Source of the DNA: JASLBX01 sp035762665 | Lineage (GTDB): Bacteria > Actinomycetota > Actinomycetes > Jiangellales > Jiangellaceae | Assembly: GCA_035762665.1 (NCBI GenBank) | Contig: DASTNZ010000112.1 | Coordinates: forward strand, 19,998-83,997 | DNA: 64,000 bases | Direction of reading: 5' to 3' | Shown here: piece by piece, positions 27,616 to 35,397 of the stretch | How positions within the stretch are numbered: position 1 is the stretch's first letter | Layout: each line of letters opens with the position of its first letter | The notes under the pieces: model-generated | The model's input: the letters and a program-made list of their open reading frames with translations, nothing else | Database searches by the model: none | What the model was told of the DNA's origin: nothing | Program-made: the position numbers and the translations under genes

Positions 27616-28908
27616 TCACGCGGCCGGCGCCAGCCGGGTCAGGGTGTTGATCAGACGGTCGTAGACGTCGCCGTCTCGGCGATCGGTCAGGTTGGCCAGC
27701 AACTTGAGCACCAGCCGCATCAGCGACGGGTGTGGCAACCCGTGCCGAGTGCACAGCTTCATGATGCGCGGATCGCCGATCAACTTAACGAAGATCCGCC
27801 CGAGCGTGTAGTAACCGCCGTGCTCCTGCTTGAGCGCGGCTGGATAACCAAGTAGCACTCGCTCCTGCTGTTCCGCGGTCGAGCGGGCCAGGGCATCCGC
27901 GATTACGGTCGCTGCCAAGCTCGCCGCCTCCATCGCGTAGTCGATGCCCTCGCCGTTGAACGGGTTGACCATCCCGCCAGCATCGCCGACCAGGAGCAGC
28001 CCCCGCGAGTAGTGGGGTTGTCGGTTGAATGCCATCGGCAGGGCGGCGCTGCGAATCGGGCCGACCTGGTTCTCCTCAGTGAATCCCCAGTGCTCCGGCG
28101 TCTGCGAGACCCACCGCTTGAGCAGTTGCCGGTAGTCGACCTGCCGGAATGCCGTCGACGTGTTCAGGATGCCGAGACCGACGTTGCTAGTACCGTTTCC
28201 CGTCCCGAAGATCCAGCCGTAACCCGGGAGCAGCTCCTCGCGGCGGTGCTGGTTACGAACTGGAAGCTCCAGCCACGACTCCATCCAGTCGTCGTCGTGC
28301 CTCGGCGTGGTGAAGTATGTCCGCACGGCCACACCCATCGGCCGGTCGTCTCGCTTGTGGATGCCCATCGCGGTCGCGAGCCGGGACGACACACCGTCTG
28401 CTGCGACCACGAGCGGCGCCCGGTAGATGACCTCCTCGCCCGCCGCCCGGCCCCGCTCGTCCATCGGCTTCGCCGTTACGCCGACGATGCGGCCGGTCCG
28501 ATCGTCGATAACTGGCCCCGTAACGTTCGTACTCTCGCGAAGCCGAGCCCCGGACTTCTCGGCGTGCCGGGCGAGGATCTCGTCGAAGTCCAGCCGGGTC
28601 CGGACCAGGCCGTAGTTGGGATAACTCGCCAGATCCGGCCACGGCATCTCGATCCGCATCCCGCCGCCGATGACGCGAAGCCCGTGGTTTCGAATCCAGC
28701 CTGGCGCCGAGATATCGATGCCCATCCGAACGAGCTGCCGGACCGCTCGCGGGGTGAGCCCATCGCCGCATATCTTGTCGCGCGGGAACGCGGCCTTCTC
28801 CAGCACGAGGACGTCGAGTCCGGCCCGCGCCAGGTAATACGCCGTCGTCGAGCCTGCGGGTCCAGCGCCTACGACGATGACTTCGGCGTCGTTGGCCGTT
28901 GGGCTCAT
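27616..28908 (-). CDS. menJ: Geranylgeranyl reductase-family flavoprotein, probable menaquinone reductase MenJ
   Basis: This 430-aa FAD enzyme has an N-terminal dinucleotide motif VVGAGPAGSTTAYYLARAG, a RxDFDEILARHA segment and GLLLVGDAGGMVNPFNGEGIDYAMEAA, all typical of geranylgeranyl reductases. In mycobacteria the homologous MenJ saturates one isoprene unit of menaquinone. Its place between menG and nuoA supports that role here. The ATG at 28908 has GAGGA upstream. A Rex-like palindrome sits just before the gene. It may head a transcript running into the nuo genes. Confidence 0.85.
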   Translation of the reverse strand: MSPTANDAEVIVVGAGPAGSTTAYYLARAGLDVLVLEKAAFPRDKICGDGLTPRAVRQLVRMGIDISAPGWIRNHGLRVIGGGMRIEMPWPDLASYPNYGLVRTRLDFDEILARHAEKSGARLRESTNVTGPVIDDRTGRIVGVTAKPMDERGRAAGEEVIYRAPLVVAADGVSSRLATAMGIHKRDDRPMGVAVRTYFTTPRHDDDWMESWLELPVRNQHRREELLPGYGWIFGTGNGTSNVGLGILNTSTAFRQVDYRQLLKRWVSQTPEHWGFTEENQVGPIRSAALPMAFNRQPHYSRGLLLVGDAGGMVNPFNGEGIDYAMEAASLAATVIADALARSTAEQQERVLLGYPAALKQEHGGYYTLGRIFVKLIGDPRIMKLCTRHGLPHPSLMRLVLKLLANLTDRRDGDVYDRLINTLTRLAPAA

Positions 28909-28934
28909 GCGGTCCTCAGTGCGGTGGTCGGCGG

Positions 28935-28956
28935 GCTCGTGAAACCGTTCACGAGC
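28935..28956 (-). promoter_or_regulatory. Rex-like operator upstream of menJ-nuo
   Basis: Two perfect 9-bp arms, GCTCGTGAA and TTCACGAGC, flank the four bases ACCG. The core GTGAA-N4-TTCAC matches the Streptomyces Rex operator core; only the base outside each core differs (C/G instead of T/A). It lies 27-48 bases before the menJ ATG. A -10-like TAGACT (28970-28975, minus strand) would place it just after the transcription start, a repressing position. The rest of the 260-base gap to menG holds only a weak hairpin (GGCCC at 29066, GGGCC at 29079). Confidence 0.6.
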
Positions 28957-29168
28957 ACATTTCCACGCCAGTCTAGGGCCACGTGGGTGGTCCTTTCACG
29001 CGGGGGGACTCCCTATTCGACCTGCAGATTTACGCTTCATCGGCGTTGCCAAATTCGTCAGCCCAGGCCCCCTATTCCGGGCCACGTGTCAAGATCGAAG
29101 TGAAGGTAGGCGCGCTGTCTGATCAACGGAGCTGGGCCGCGGTAATGCGATGGCACGCCGCAGGGTGC

Positions 29169-29858
29169 TCAGTGCGCGGTGGCGTGGTGTATTGCGACGA
29201 TGCCGCCGGTCAGGTTGCGCCACTTCACCTGCGTCCACCCCGCACTCGCGATCGCAGCCGCCAGGGCCCGCTGGTCCGGCCACGCGGGAATGGACTCGCC
29301 AAGGTAGACGTACGCCTCGGCGTTGCTCGCGACTCGCCTGGCGATCGCCGGGATCGCTCGCATCAGGTACTCGAGGTACACGCGGCGGAACGGGTTCCAT
29401 GTCGGATGGCTGAACTCGCACAGCACCAGCCGGCCGCCCGGCCTGGTCACTCGCAACATCTCCCCCAGGGCGACCTCTGGGTCGGCGACGTTCCGTAGGC
29501 CGAACGAGATGGTCACTGCGTCGAAGGCCCGGTCGGCGAAGGGGAGCCGCATGGCATCGCCGGCCACGAACGGCAACGATGGCCGCCGGCGGCGACCTTC
29601 GCGGAGCATGCCGAGCGAAAAATCGCACGGGACGACAAACCCGCCCGCGGCCGCGAATGGTGCGCTTGACGTGCCGGTGCCCGCCGCGAGGTCGAGAACG
29701 CGTTCACCAGGCCGCGCCGCCACGGCCCGCTCTACTGCACGCCGCCAGAGTCGGTCCTGCCCGAGCGAGATCACATCGTTTGTGCGGTCGTACCGGTCGG
29801 CGACATCGTCGAACATCGCCGCAACCTCATGCGGCTGCTTGTCCAGAGAGGCGCGCAT
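29169..29858 (-). CDS. menG: Demethylmenaquinone methyltransferase (MenG/UbiE family)
   Basis: This 229-aa class I SAM-dependent methyltransferase catalyses the last ring methylation of menaquinone. VAAMFDDVADRYDRTNDVISLGQDRLWRR is the UbiE/MenG N-terminal signature. RVLDLAAGTGTSS is the SAM motif and AVTISFGLRNV the family motif after it. The ATG at 29858 is chosen because the signature begins about ten residues in; GTG at 29861 is equivalent. It is transcribed separately from, and upstream of, menJ. Confidence 0.93.
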   Translation of the reverse strand: MRASLDKQPHEVAAMFDDVADRYDRTNDVISLGQDRLWRRAVERAVAARPGERVLDLAAGTGTSSAPFAAAGGFVVPCDFSLGMLREGRRRRPSLPFVAGDAMRLPFADRAFDAVTISFGLRNVADPEVALGEMLRVTRPGGRLVLCEFSHPTWNPFRRVYLEYLMRAIPAIARRVASNAEAYVYLGESIPAWPDQRALAAAIASAGWTQVKWRNLTGGIVAIHHATAH

Positions 29859-29895
29859 CACGAGCGTCCAGGGTAGTTCGCTGTGAGATAACCCG

Positions 29896-29925
29896 TTGCC
29901 TTGCAGGCACCGGTGACCGTACGGT
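29896..29925 (+). promoter_or_regulatory. Candidate promoter for the small-ORF RNA
   Basis: TTGCCT at 29896-29901 and TACGGT (TAnnnT) at 29920-29925 are separated by 18 bases. The -10 lies within a perfect palindrome ACCGTACGGT (29916-29925) that could bind a regulator shared with divergent menG. Transcription would start near 29932. Confidence 0.35.
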
Positions 29926-29958
29926 CTGAGGTACACGGGAAAGGAGGTGGTCCGCAGT

Positions 29959-29997
29959 ATGTATAGCTCTGGGACTCGTGAGGTGACCGCCCGCTAG
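29959..29997 (+). CDS. 12-codon small ORF with near-perfect Shine-Dalgarno
   Basis: ATG to TAG encodes MYSSGTREVTAR. AAAGGAGGTG at 29940-29949 can pair with the 16S rRNA 3' end over ten bases, stronger than any other site in the window, with the GGAGG core 11 bases before the ATG. There is no run of a single amino acid, so it is not a classical amino-acid attenuator peptide. I know no named family for it. Confidence 0.5.
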   Translation: MYSSGTREVTAR

Positions 29998-30067
29998 GAG
30001 CGTTCACCGCTCGCCACGTGCAGCGCGCCAGCGCTCCGCGCAGCGGGCAATCCCAAGGACAGTCACC

Positions 30068-30152
30068 CAGCCCGCGGGCCCCCGGACCTTGTCCCTCCGG
30101 GCCGACGGACGCCTCGCTGCGGACGCCGGAAGTGGCCCGCGGGCTGCCTTTT
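30068..30152 (+). terminator. Long intrinsic terminator-like hairpin
   Basis: A perfect 13-bp inverted repeat pairs CAGCCCGCGGGCC (30068-30080) with GGCCCGCGGGCTG (30134-30146), followed by CCTTTT. The enclosed loop contains a further hairpin (CCCGGA and TCCGGG). The T tract is on the plus strand, so it terminates the small-ORF transcript; it may also block read-through from pdxH. Confidence 0.65.
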
Positions 30153-30167
30153 GCCCGAAACAAAGCC

Positions 30168-30830
30168 TCAGGGCGCCAACCGCTCCAGGCGCCAGGTGGC
30201 CGAATCGGCAATCCGGACGTACAGGAGACGGTCATGCAGACGCGCCGGGCCACCCTGCCAGAACTCGAACGAGTCAGGCGACACCCGGAAGCCGCCCCAG
30301 AAGTCGGGCAGTGGCACGGCACCGGTGAACCGTGCAGCCATCGCCGCCGCATTGTGCTCCAGCTCGTCCCGAGAGCCGATCACGGAGGATTGTGCGCTCG
30401 CCCACGCTCCGAGCTGAGACTCCCTGGGCCGGGTCGCCCAGTACGCAGCAGCCTCGCCCCGGGGCACCTGCGCTGCCGTTCCTGTCACAACAACTTGGCG
30501 CTCCATGGCGAACCACGGAAAGCAGAGCGACACGGCCGGGTTCGCCGCGATCTCAACGGCCTTGCGTGACCCCAAATTCGTATAGAACACGAAACCCGTG
30601 TCATCGAGTTCTTTGAGTAGTAGGAGCCGCGCACTGGGCCGTCCGGATGCATCGGCGGTCGCGAGAACCATCGCGTTAGGCTCGGCCAGACCGGCCTCGA
30701 TGGCGGCAGCCAGCCAGGTGCGAAAGAGCTCGAATGGATCAGCTGGAGCACCGGATTCGAGCAGCCGGCCACTTAAGTACGAGCGGCGCATCGCCGACAG
30801 ATCCTCGCCCACGGCCGATAAGCCTGCCAT
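30168..30830 (-). CDS. pdxH: Pyridoxamine 5'-phosphate oxidase
   Basis: This 220-aa FMN enzyme forms pyridoxal phosphate. RLLLLKELDDTGFVFYTNLGSRKAVEI, ERQVVVTGTAAQVP, ATRPRESQLGAWAS and the C-terminal LHDRLLYVR...WRLERLAP ending match PdxH along the full length. The ATG at 30830 gives the usual N terminus. It is divergent from citA; PLP-dependent serC lies 2 kb further on. Confidence 0.95.
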   Translation of the reverse strand: MAGLSAVGEDLSAMRRSYLSGRLLESGAPADPFELFRTWLAAAIEAGLAEPNAMVLATADASGRPSARLLLLKELDDTGFVFYTNLGSRKAVEIAANPAVSLCFPWFAMERQVVVTGTAAQVPRGEAAAYWATRPRESQLGAWASAQSSVIGSRDELEHNAAAMAARFTGAVPLPDFWGGFRVSPDSFEFWQGGPARLHDRLLYVRIADSATWRLERLAP

Positions 30831-31009
30831 GAGTAGGCTGCCAATCGTCCGGACGATGTGGGATATCGCACAGACACCGGGGCATAAGTTGTTCAAGCCC
30901 TACAGCCACACGGCAGAATGGATCGTTGACCGACCAACTATCCCGTCAAACGACGCACCATGACGTTTGGCGCAATGCGGGGGGCCACGAGAAACCCTAG
31001 GGAGCGTGC

Positions 31010-32113
31010 ATGTCCGACGTTCAGCATGGTCTTGAAGGTGTCATCGCCTTCGAGACGCAGATCGCCGAGCCCGACAAGGAAGGCAGCGCGCTGCGCTATC
31101 GCGGTGTCGACATCGAAGATCTGGTCGGCCATGTCCCGTTCGAGAATGTCTGGGGGTTGCTGGTTGACGGTGCCTTCCAGCCAGGACTACCTCCGGCCGA
31201 GCCGTTCCCGATCCCGGTGCATTCCGGCGACGTCCGTGTCGACGTGCAGAGTGCACTGACCATGCTGGCCCCGGCCTGGGGTTTCCAGCCACTGCTGGAC
31301 ATCTCCGATGAGCAGGCACGAGAGGACCTCGCCCGGTCGGCCGTGATGGCGCTGTCTTTCGTCGCACAGTCTGCGCGCGGCATCGGGCTGCCGATGGTCC
31401 CTCAGCGCGAGATCGACAAGGCTCGGACGATCGTCGAGCGATTCATGATCCGGTGGCGTGGCGAGCCCGATCCGGCACACGTCAAGGCTGTCGACGCGTA
31501 TTTCACATCCGCCGCCGAACATGGCATGAACGCCTCTACGTTCACCGCCCGGGTGGTTGCGTCGACCGGAGCCGACGTCGCGGCGTCGCTGTCCGCGGCC
31601 GTCGGCGCGATGAGCGGACCGCTGCACGGCGGAGCCCCGTCCCGTGTTCTCGCCATGATCGAAGAGATCGAGCGCACCGGCGACGCGACCGGATACGTAA
31701 GGCGAGTGCTCGACAACGGTGAGCGGTTGATGGGGTTCGGGCACCGCGTCTACCGTGCCGAGGATCCGCGGGCGCGGACGCTGCGCCGCGTCGCTCGTGA
31801 GCTGAAGGCTCCGCGATACGAGGTCGCCGAAGTCTTCGAAAAGGCGGCGCTCGCCGAGTTGGCCGAGCGCAAGCCAGACCGCGTCCTCGCGACCAATGTG
31901 GAGTTCTGGGCGGCCATCGTGCTCGACTACGCCGAGGTCCCGGCGAACATGTTCACCTCGATGTTCACATGCGCGCGAACCGCAGGCTGGAGTGCACACA
32001 TCCTGGAGCAGAAGCGCACCGGCCGACTGGTCCGGCCGTCGGCGAAGTACTCCGGCCCGGCGTCGCGTGCTCCCGACACCGTGGCGGGCTGGAGCCCAGA
32101 CTGGGCGGCCTGA
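31010..32113 (+). CDS. citA: Citrate synthase 2 (CitA type)
   Basis: This 367-aa enzyme condenses oxaloacetate and acetyl-CoA. Catalytic His residues are H206 in GPLHGGAP and H245 in MGFGHRVYR, with the substrate His H171 in EHGMNAST. Where classical citrate synthases have NVDF, with the catalytic Asp, this protein has NVEF (E298); I recall the same in the mycobacterial CitA branch. AGGGAG precedes the ATG. The 179-base gap to pdxH holds CAAACG (30947-30952) and CGTTTG (30964-30969) as inverted repeats of unknown use. Confidence 0.93.
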   Translation: MSDVQHGLEGVIAFETQIAEPDKEGSALRYRGVDIEDLVGHVPFENVWGLLVDGAFQPGLPPAEPFPIPVHSGDVRVDVQSALTMLAPAWGFQPLLDISDEQAREDLARSAVMALSFVAQSARGIGLPMVPQREIDKARTIVERFMIRWRGEPDPAHVKAVDAYFTSAAEHGMNASTFTARVVASTGADVAASLSAAVGAMSGPLHGGAPSRVLAMIEEIERTGDATGYVRRVLDNGERLMGFGHRVYRAEDPRARTLRRVARELKAPRYEVAEVFEKAALAELAERKPDRVLATNVEFWAAIVLDYAEVPANMFTSMFTCARTAGWSAHILEQKRTGRLVRPSAKYSGPASRAPDTVAGWSPDWAA

Positions 32114-32195
32114 CCTCGCCGCACCGCTCCACGTGGATAGGCGCGGTTAGGCGGGCGCGCCGGAGGTGCGGCACAATCGATGGGTTGACAGCGTC

Positions 32196-32205
32196 GTCAC
32201 GTGAC
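32196..32205. promoter_or_regulatory. Palindrome upstream of serC
   Basis: GTCACGTGAC is a perfect 10-bp palindrome 26-35 bases before the serC ATG, flanked by GTTGAC (32184) and GTCAAC (32207). It could be an operator; no regulator is suggested by the sequence. Confidence 0.25.
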
Positions 32206-32230
32206 CGTCAACACACCCAGCGGAGTACAC

Positions 32231-33358
32231 ATGACCGATGCCCTGCTAATTCCCGATGCCCTCAAGCCCGTCGACGGCCGATTCGGGTCAGGCCCGAGCA
32301 AAGTGCGCCCCGATGCGCTCGCCGCCTTCGCCAAGTCCGGAGCGCGGTATCTCGGTACGTCACACCGCCAGGCACCGGTCAAGGGGCTGGTGGAGCGCGT
32401 GCGCCGGGGCGTCGCGGACCTGCTCAACCTTCCCGAGGGTTATGAGGTTGTGTTGGGCAACGGCGGGACGACCGCGTTCTGGGATGCCGCAGCCTTCGGC
32501 CTGGTTCGGGAGCGAGCCCAGCACCTGTCCTTTGGTGAATTCTCCTCGAAGTTCTCCGCCGTCACGGCGGCCGCGCCCTGGCTGGAAGATCCGTCGGTCG
32601 TCAAAGCCGAGCCGGGCTCGCTGGCCCAGCCTCGTGCCGAGGTGGGCGTCGACGTGTACGCGTGGCCGCACAACGAGACCTCGACCGGCGTGATGGCGCC
32701 GGTGCGCCGGGTGAGTGGCGCCGCCGGCGATGCTCTCGTGCTGGTGGACGCCACGAGTGGCGCAGGTGGACTGCCCCTCGCGCCGGAGCAGGTCGACGTC
32801 TACTACTTCGCGCCGCAGAAGTGCTTCGCGTCAGACGGCGGGCTGTGGCTCGCCGCCATGTCACCGGCCGCACTGGCGCGCATCGAGGAGATCGCCGGCG
32901 GCGGTCGCTACGTGCCGGCGTTCCTGGACCTGACGATCGCAGTGGACAACTCGCGGAAGAACCAGACGTACAACACCCCGGCCGTGGCCACCCTGTTCCT
33001 GCTCGCGGAGCAGCTGGACTGGCTGAACAACAACGGTGGTCTCCCGTTTGCGGTAGGGCGGACGAGCGATTCGGCCGGCCGTCTGTACACGTGGGCCGAC
33101 AAGAGCCCGTACGCGGCACCGTTCGTCACGGACCCCTACGCTCGGTCACTCGTGGTCGGGACAATCGACTTCGACGACTCGGTTGATGCCGGCGCGGTGG
33201 CGAAGACCCTGCGGGCCAACGGCATCGTCGATGTCGAGCCGTACCGCAAGCTGGGGCGTAACCAGCTTCGAGTCGGGATGTACCCGGCCATCGATCCTGC
33301 GGACGTTGAGGCGTTGACGGCCTGCATCGACTGGATTGTGGAGCGCACCTCCCGCTGA
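32231..33358 (+). CDS. serC: Phosphoserine aminotransferase
   Basis: This 375-aa PLP enzyme makes 3-phosphoserine in serine synthesis and a vitamin B6 intermediate in some bacteria. The actinobacterial-type N terminus LKPVDGRFGSGPSKVR fits the ATG at 32231 with GGAG close upstream; a GTG at 32201 is less likely. The PLP Lys is K197 in FAPQKCFASDGG. RKLGRNQLRV lies near the C terminus. Close relatives share the sequence along the whole length. Confidence 0.95.
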   Translation: MTDALLIPDALKPVDGRFGSGPSKVRPDALAAFAKSGARYLGTSHRQAPVKGLVERVRRGVADLLNLPEGYEVVLGNGGTTAFWDAAAFGLVRERAQHLSFGEFSSKFSAVTAAAPWLEDPSVVKAEPGSLAQPRAEVGVDVYAWPHNETSTGVMAPVRRVSGAAGDALVLVDATSGAGGLPLAPEQVDVYYFAPQKCFASDGGLWLAAMSPAALARIEEIAGGGRYVPAFLDLTIAVDNSRKNQTYNTPAVATLFLLAEQLDWLNNNGGLPFAVGRTSDSAGRLYTWADKSPYAAPFVTDPYARSLVVGTIDFDDSVDAGAVAKTLRANGIVDVEPYRKLGRNQLRVGMYPAIDPADVEALTACIDWIVERTSR

Positions 33359-33368
33359 TACAGGAGGT

Positions 33369-33400
33369 GCCCGGCCGCATGAGGTGGTGCGCGGCCGGGC
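33369..33400 (+). terminator. serC terminator hairpin
   Basis: Perfect 10-bp arms GCCCGGCCGC (33369-33378) and GCGGCCGGGC (33391-33400) begin 10 bases after the serC stop. No T run follows, as is common for actinobacterial terminators. Confidence 0.6.
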
Positions 33401-33408
33401 GCGTCTTC

Positions 33409-33461
33409 CAGATCCCCTCGGCACCCCCCGCCGAGTTTCCGAGCCCCCGTCGGCAGCTCTG
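33409..33461 (+). ncRNA. Candidate 6C RNA
   Basis: Two adjacent hairpins have C-rich loops on the plus strand. Hairpin 1 is CTCGGC-ACCCCCC-GCCGAG (33417-33435). TTT follows, then hairpin 2, CCGA-GCCCCCG-TCGG (33439-33453). CAGA and TCTG could close an outer stem. This is the layout of the actinobacterial 6C RNA motif, described as two stem-loops with six or more cytosines each; the second loop here has five. It lies between serC and the convergent methyltransferase gene. A covariance search was not possible. Confidence 0.5.
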
Positions 33462-33539
33462 ATCGAGCCTAGTGACCGCGACGGGAACCGGGGGTCGGCC
33501 GAACGTCTCGTATCGGATGGCCATGTGGACGGTCGAGTG

Positions 33540-34748
33540 TCAGCCGTCTGACTGGTCCAGGACGGGCTGAAGGCGGTCGGCAAGGCGAACCGCCAGCGCC
33601 GGCTCAACGTCCCACGAGCCGATCAGATCGCGGTATTCGCGCACAAGTGCGGCGTGAGGCGGCGCACCGGTCCGGATCGCCCGGAGCAGCGTATTCCGGG
33701 GCGTGTGCGCGGAATCAACGAACTCGATGACCTCGACGCGATAGCCGAGTAGCCGCAAGATGGTCGCTCGCAGTGCATCCGTCAGAACGTCAGCGAAGCG
33801 TTCGCGGAGAATCCCGTGCCGAACAAGCGGCCCGTACGGAGCCGGAATCGCAGCCCCGAGCTGGCGCTGAATGTCGTGATGGCAACATGGCGCAGCAAGC
33901 ACCACCGGCGACTCCCACTCCACGGCACGCGCAAGCGCGTCGTCGGTCGCGGTGTCGCATGCGTGGAGTGCCAGCACCAGGTGTGGTGCTGGATCGACGG
34001 CCGCAGCACTGATCGTGCCTTGGACGAATCTCATCGCGCTCGTCCAGCCGAGCGCCTGCGCGATCTGGGCGTTGCGCTCTCTGGCCGGGGCCTTGATGTC
34101 TACACCGACAAGCGACGCGTCGATACCTTGCCGTTCGAACCACCGGTACGCCGCGAAGCTGAGGTACGCGTTACCGCAGCCGAGGTCGGCGATTCGTACG
34201 GTCTTCCCGCCGGCCGCCTCACGCGCGGAGTCGACGACCGGGTCGAGAGCTCGGACGAACTCTTCGACCTGGCGGTACTTGTCGCGGCGGGAAGGCTTGA
34301 CGTGGCCGGATCGGTCGGAGATCCCCACCGCCTGCAACACGGCGTCTGCCGGATCGAGGAGCCGCTGCTTCGTGCGGTCATGGGATCGATCGACAAGGCG
34401 GGGGGCAGCGTCCCTGTGTACCTGGGCTTCACCACTCTTGGTGACCCGGACCTGGGTAGTGCCGCCGACCGTCTCCACATGCCAATTGCCGTACGGCTGG
34501 GCCAGGAGTTCCTCCACGGCGCCGGCGGCAGCCGTTCCCGCCAGGTTGCGAGTGAAGGCTTGCCGCTCGTCGTACGTCACGACCTGAAGCCGGCGGCCAT
34601 CACTGATGTCGACCCAGCGAAACTCAGCGCGCCTGAAATCGGGCCGTGCACCCTTCCGGCGCCCAGAGGCGACGGCTCGGACGAGCCGGTCCGGGTCCAG
34701 AATGTCCGCTCGAAGCTGGTCCACGACGGGCGAGAGTGGCTGAGGCAC
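33540..34748 (-). CDS. SAM-dependent methyltransferase of unknown target
   Basis: The protein is 402 aa from a GTG at 34748. The C-terminal half is a class I methyltransferase fold: VRIADLGCGNAYLSFAAY is the SAM motif, followed by VGVDIKAPARERNAQIA and LALHACDTATDDALARA, then a PCCHHDIQ segment. This pattern matches the Methyltransf_32 type, annotated generically in actinobacteria. About 170 residues at the N terminus have no recognised domain. The GTG lacks a strong ribosome site, so the start is uncertain. The target could be RNA or protein; it sits near thpR, an RNA-end enzyme. Confidence 0.75.
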   Translation of the reverse strand: MPQPLSPVVDQLRADILDPDRLVRAVASGRRKGARPDFRRAEFRWVDISDGRRLQVVTYDERQAFTRNLAGTAAAGAVEELLAQPYGNWHVETVGGTTQVRVTKSGEAQVHRDAAPRLVDRSHDRTKQRLLDPADAVLQAVGISDRSGHVKPSRRDKYRQVEEFVRALDPVVDSAREAAGGKTVRIADLGCGNAYLSFAAYRWFERQGIDASLVGVDIKAPARERNAQIAQALGWTSAMRFVQGTISAAAVDPAPHLVLALHACDTATDDALARAVEWESPVVLAAPCCHHDIQRQLGAAIPAPYGPLVRHGILRERFADVLTDALRATILRLLGYRVEVIEFVDSAHTPRNTLLRAIRTGAPPHAALVREYRDLIGSWDVEPALAVRLADRLQPVLDQSDG

Positions 34749-34762
34749 CTGTCCATTGTCGG

Positions 34763-34846
34763 TTAGAGCGCAGCAGCGAACACGACGGCCACGATCAGGG
34801 CGATGAGCACACTGGTAACAACAAGCCGCCGGCTTCGGATGTCCAC
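34763..34846 (-). CDS. Possible 27-aa single-helix membrane peptide
   Basis: A GTG at 34846 to TAA would encode a short basic start (DIRSRRL) followed by one hydrophobic helix of about 19 residues. It fits neatly between thpR (ends 34852) and the methyltransferase (starts 34748) on the same strand, with 5- and 14-base gaps. There is no strong ribosome site. The helix makes coding plausible but the length makes chance possible. Confidence 0.35.
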   Translation of the reverse strand: MDIRSRRLVVTSVLIALIVAVVFAAAL

Positions 34847-34851
34847 GACGC

Positions 34852-35397
34852 TCAGCTTGCCAGGGGAAAGGTGGAGATCGACTCGTACCTGGCCCGCCCG
34901 CCACGCCCCTTCCCGAGGTGCGAGCGCACCAGTGCGATGTCCACGGCCGTCCACTCGGGGCCGGCGTACTGGGCCAGGTTCTGCGCGTACGGACGGAGAT
35001 CGATGGGACGTTTCGACCGCGCCAACGTCACATGCGGCCGGAACCGCCGGTGCTCTTGGCCCGCCACGCCGGTCCGACGTCCTGCGGCCGCACATGAGCG
35101 AGCCAACGCGCGTAGATCGTCCGCCGCGCCTTCGCATCCGACCCATAGCACACGCCCGTCGAATTGGCCGGCACCGCCGAGCCGGAGTCGCATAGTCGGG
35201 TACCGGCTTGCGGCGCGTCGGAGCCGCTCCGAGAGGTCTGGAACCTTCTCGTTGGCCGCCTCGCCATAAAACGCCAGCGTCAGATGCCACGACTCGGGCA
35301 GCGCCCAGCTGACCGCATCGTCGCGGATCGGCTCGACCGCGGCGTCAAGGTGCCGCAACACTTCCGGCGGTGGCACGATGGCCGCGAACAACCTCAC
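34852..35397 (-). CDS. thpR: RNA 2',3'-cyclic phosphodiesterase (LigT/ThpR)
   Basis: This 181-aa protein belongs to the 2H phosphoesterase superfamily. Both HxTx catalytic motifs are present: HLTL at 38-41 and HVTL at 122-125. FAAIVPP at the N terminus and the overall length match ThpR, which opens 2',3'-cyclic phosphates on RNA. The GTG at 35397 overlaps the stop of the upstream gene (GTGA). Confidence 0.93.
   Translation of the reverse strand: MRLFAAIVPPPEVLRHLDAAVEPIRDDAVSWALPESWHLTLAFYGEAANEKVPDLSERLRRAASRYPTMRLRLGGAGQFDGRVLWVGCEGAADDLRALARSCAAAGRRTGVAGQEHRRFRPHVTLARSKRPIDLRPYAQNLAQYAGPEWTAVDIALVRSHLGKGRGGRARYESISTFPLAS

Larger units (their letters stand above)
29932..30152 (+). ncRNA. 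Candidate structured transcript with a 12-codon ORF (unnamed)
   Basis: No long gene fits the 309 bases between menG (29858) and pdxH (30168). The plus strand instead shows, in order, a plausible promoter, AAAGGAGGTGG, a 12-codon ORF, a small hairpin right after its stop (GAGCG at 29998-30002, CGCTC at 30008-30012), GC-rich sequence and a long terminator. pdxH downstream is on the other strand and the next plus-strand gene starts 850 bases later, so this is not a leader of an obvious gene. It does not show the conserved elements of tmRNA, RNase P RNA or SRP RNA that I would recognise. Confidence 0.5.

Noticed and set aside
29898..29936. Longer N terminus for menG
   Set aside because: The extra residues do not resemble MenG and the UbiE/MenG signature begins just after the ATG at 29858.
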